From an uncultured Opitutia bacterium (lineage in GTDB: Bacteria > Verrucomicrobiota > Verrucomicrobiia > Opitutales > UBA953), in contig CAIMFJ010000004.1 of the NCBI GenBank assembly GCA_903840355.1, positions 496,001 through 560,000 of the forward strand: a stretch of DNA of 64,000 nt, read 5' to 3'. Positions 63,008 to 64,000 of this stretch are shown here, in pieces (within the stretch, counting starts at the first letter, position 1; every line of letters begins with the position of its first letter). Under the pieces are notes generated by a model. The model did no database searches. It worked only from the letters and a program-made list of their open reading frames with translations, and was not told the origin of the DNA. Made by a program: the position numbers and the translations under genes.

Positions 63008-64000
63008 TTAGTTGCCAGCCTTGTCGAGCAAGTCGCCGAGGCTGTTGAAGTCGCCGCTGCCCGAGGAGCCCGAAGAAGAACCGCTGCCGGAGGTAGGAGC
63101 AGGGGCTCCGCCCGTGGAAGGTCCTTTGATGCGCTCGTAGCTGGAGATTTCGGCCTGCAGGCGCTCAGGATCGTAGTTCGCAGCCTTGATCGAGAGACCA
63201 ATGCGACGATCTTCTTTGTCGATCTTGATGACGCGAGCGGTGACGTCTTGGCCAACCTTGACGACGTCCTTGACGTTCTCGACGCGTTGTTCCGCTAATT
63301 GCGAAACGTGCACCAAGCCGTCGATTTCGTCGGACAATTCCACGAAGGCACCGAAGTTAGCGACCTTGGAAACCTTACCCGTGACCAAGTCACCGATACG
63401 GAACTTGCGGTCGATTTCGCTCCAAGGATCTTCTTGGGTTTGCTTCACGCCGAGGGAGATGCGTTGTTGATCAACATCAACATCGAGCACGATGGCTTCG
63501 ACGTCGTCACCCTTCTTCATCACTTCAGCAGGGTTGTTGATGCGGCGCGTCCAGCTCATGTCGGACACGTGGACCATGCCATCGATGCCGTCTTCGAGTT
63601 CGACGAAAGCACCGTAGTTGGTGAGGTTGCGCACCTTGCCGCGGACGCGAGCGCCCACAGGGTAGTTGTGACGAACCTTTTCCCAAGGATTGGCTTCGAG
63701 TTGGCGTACGCCCAAGGAGATCTTTTGTTCTTCCTTGTTAACGCTGAGGATGACGGCGTCGATTTCTTGGCCAACTTTGAGGATGTCAGAGGGCTTTTGT
63801 ACGCGCTTGGTCCAGGAGAGTTCGGAGACGTGCACGAGGCCTTCGACACCACCTTCAATTTCAATGAAGGCGCCGTAAGCGACCAAGTTAACGACCTTAC
63901 CATGAACTTTTTGACCCACTGGGTAGCGCTTTTCGATGCCTTCCCAAGGATTGGGTTGGGTTTGTTTGAGACCCAAGGAAACACGCTCACGGTCGCGATC
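63008..64000 (-). CDS. rpsA: 30S ribosomal protein S1, 5' end outside window
   Basis: The frame is open to base 64000, where it reads DRDRERVSLGLKQ, so the start lies beyond the window; the TTG at 63976 is an internal leucine. Three S1 RNA-binding repeats are complete, each with a GxxVxGKV...YGAFVEL...GLVHVS pattern, linked by LGVRQLEANPWEK-type joints, and a preceding one is cut off. The C-terminal tail is rich in Gly and Ser and ends LGDLLDKAGN. S1 helps ribosomes load mRNAs with weak Shine-Dalgarno sequences, which fits this genome. Confidence 0.93.
   Translation of the reverse strand, partial: DRDRERVSLGLKQTQPNPWEGIEKRYPVGQKVHGKVVNLVAYGAFIEIEGGVEGLVHVSELSWTKRVQKPSDILKVGQEIDAVILSVNKEEQKISLGVRQLEANPWEKVRHNYPVGARVRGKVRNLTNYGAFVELEDGIDGMVHVSDMSWTRRINNPAEVMKKGDDVEAIVLDVDVDQQRISLGVKQTQEDPWSEIDRKFRIGDLVTGKVSKVANFGAFVELSDEIDGLVHVSQLAEQRVENVKDVVKVGQDVTARVIKIDKEDRRIGLSIKAANYDPERLQAEISSYERIKGPSTGGAPAPTSGSGSSSGSSGSGDFNSLGDLLDKAGN

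Noticed and set aside
1-64000. CRISPR arrays, insertion sequences, prophage, integration sites and rRNA genes
   Set aside because: I saw no regularly spaced repeats, transposase or integrase motifs, terminal repeats or rRNA sequence in the window.

Overview
The window is ordinary, densely packed chromosome from a Gram-negative bacterium. The best guess is Verrucomicrobiota, probably Opitutae-like. The reasons are a very long GreA (a transcript-cleavage domain behind a roughly 500-residue N-terminal region, as in Chlamydiae), a dimeric eukaryote-type glycyl-tRNA synthetase, type IV pilus ATPases in an unusual PilB-PilT-PilB-PilC order, TPR proteins joined to ExbB/ExbD, and LPS genes (lpxA, an LptE-like lipoprotein, a GmhB-like phosphatase). 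I saw no phage, insertion sequence, CRISPR array or rRNA. Few genes have a Shine-Dalgarno sequence.

Layout. 1-9.6 kb (+): tilS (5' end missing), ftsH, coaE, then pilB1-pilT-pilB2-pilC, closed by a strong bidirectional terminator. 9.8 kb (-): an initiator tRNA-Met. 10-15.3 kb (+): two paralogous membrane-anchored von Willebrand A (vWA) proteins, a YbgC-type thioesterase, an Agl23-like membrane protein and an ApbE-like protein. 15.3-19.1 kb (-): a TPR protein and a YyaL/DUF255 protein. 19.2-21.6 kb (+): a BSP-type metallopeptidase and mutL. 21.6-27.6 kb (-): nadE, a GlcD-like oxidase, a HAD phosphatase and uvrB. 27.7-30 kb (+): thrB and thrC. 30-36.8 kb (-): a 1114-aa TPR protein, a second TPR protein, exbB, exbD1 and exbD2, then two small lipoproteins. 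36.9-40 kb (-): an ArsR-methyltransferase fusion and the long greA. 40-41.2 kb (+): rlmN. 41.1-45.7 kb (-): rpmF-plsX-fabH-TPR-lptE-rpe. 45.8 kb (+): a gmhB-like gene. 46.4-53.3 kb (-): a long run from pgi through a coiled-coil protein, a 53-aa lipoprotein, rsmI, an unknown protein, lpxA, pdxA and a BtuF-like protein to a 79-aa Cys-repeat protein. 53.4-55.1 kb (-): ilvD. 55.2-59.6 kb (+): scpB-pheA-mce-glyS. 59.6-61.7 kb (-): fur and a fused MurU-AmgK. 61.8-62.9 kb (+): metX. 63-64 kb (-): rpsA (5' end missing).

The genes cover central housekeeping: translation, cofactors, amino acids, fatty acid and phospholipid synthesis, envelope assembly and DNA repair. The best candidate for something undescribed is the pair of vWA proteins at 10.0-12.6 kb. 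Their single membrane helix carries the Ser-x-x-x-His motif of TonB and TolA, and a ybgC-type gene follows, as ybgC accompanies the tol genes elsewhere. The window also encodes an ExbB-ExbD-ExbD motor with two TPR partners. I infer that the vWA proteins could be energised, TolA-like envelope proteins. Other notable items are a MurU-AmgK fusion, a MutL without endonuclease residues, an ApbE with altered metal-site residues, a non-canonical initiator tRNA, a tiny CPxCP repeat protein, and four convergent gene pairs that overlap at their stop codons.
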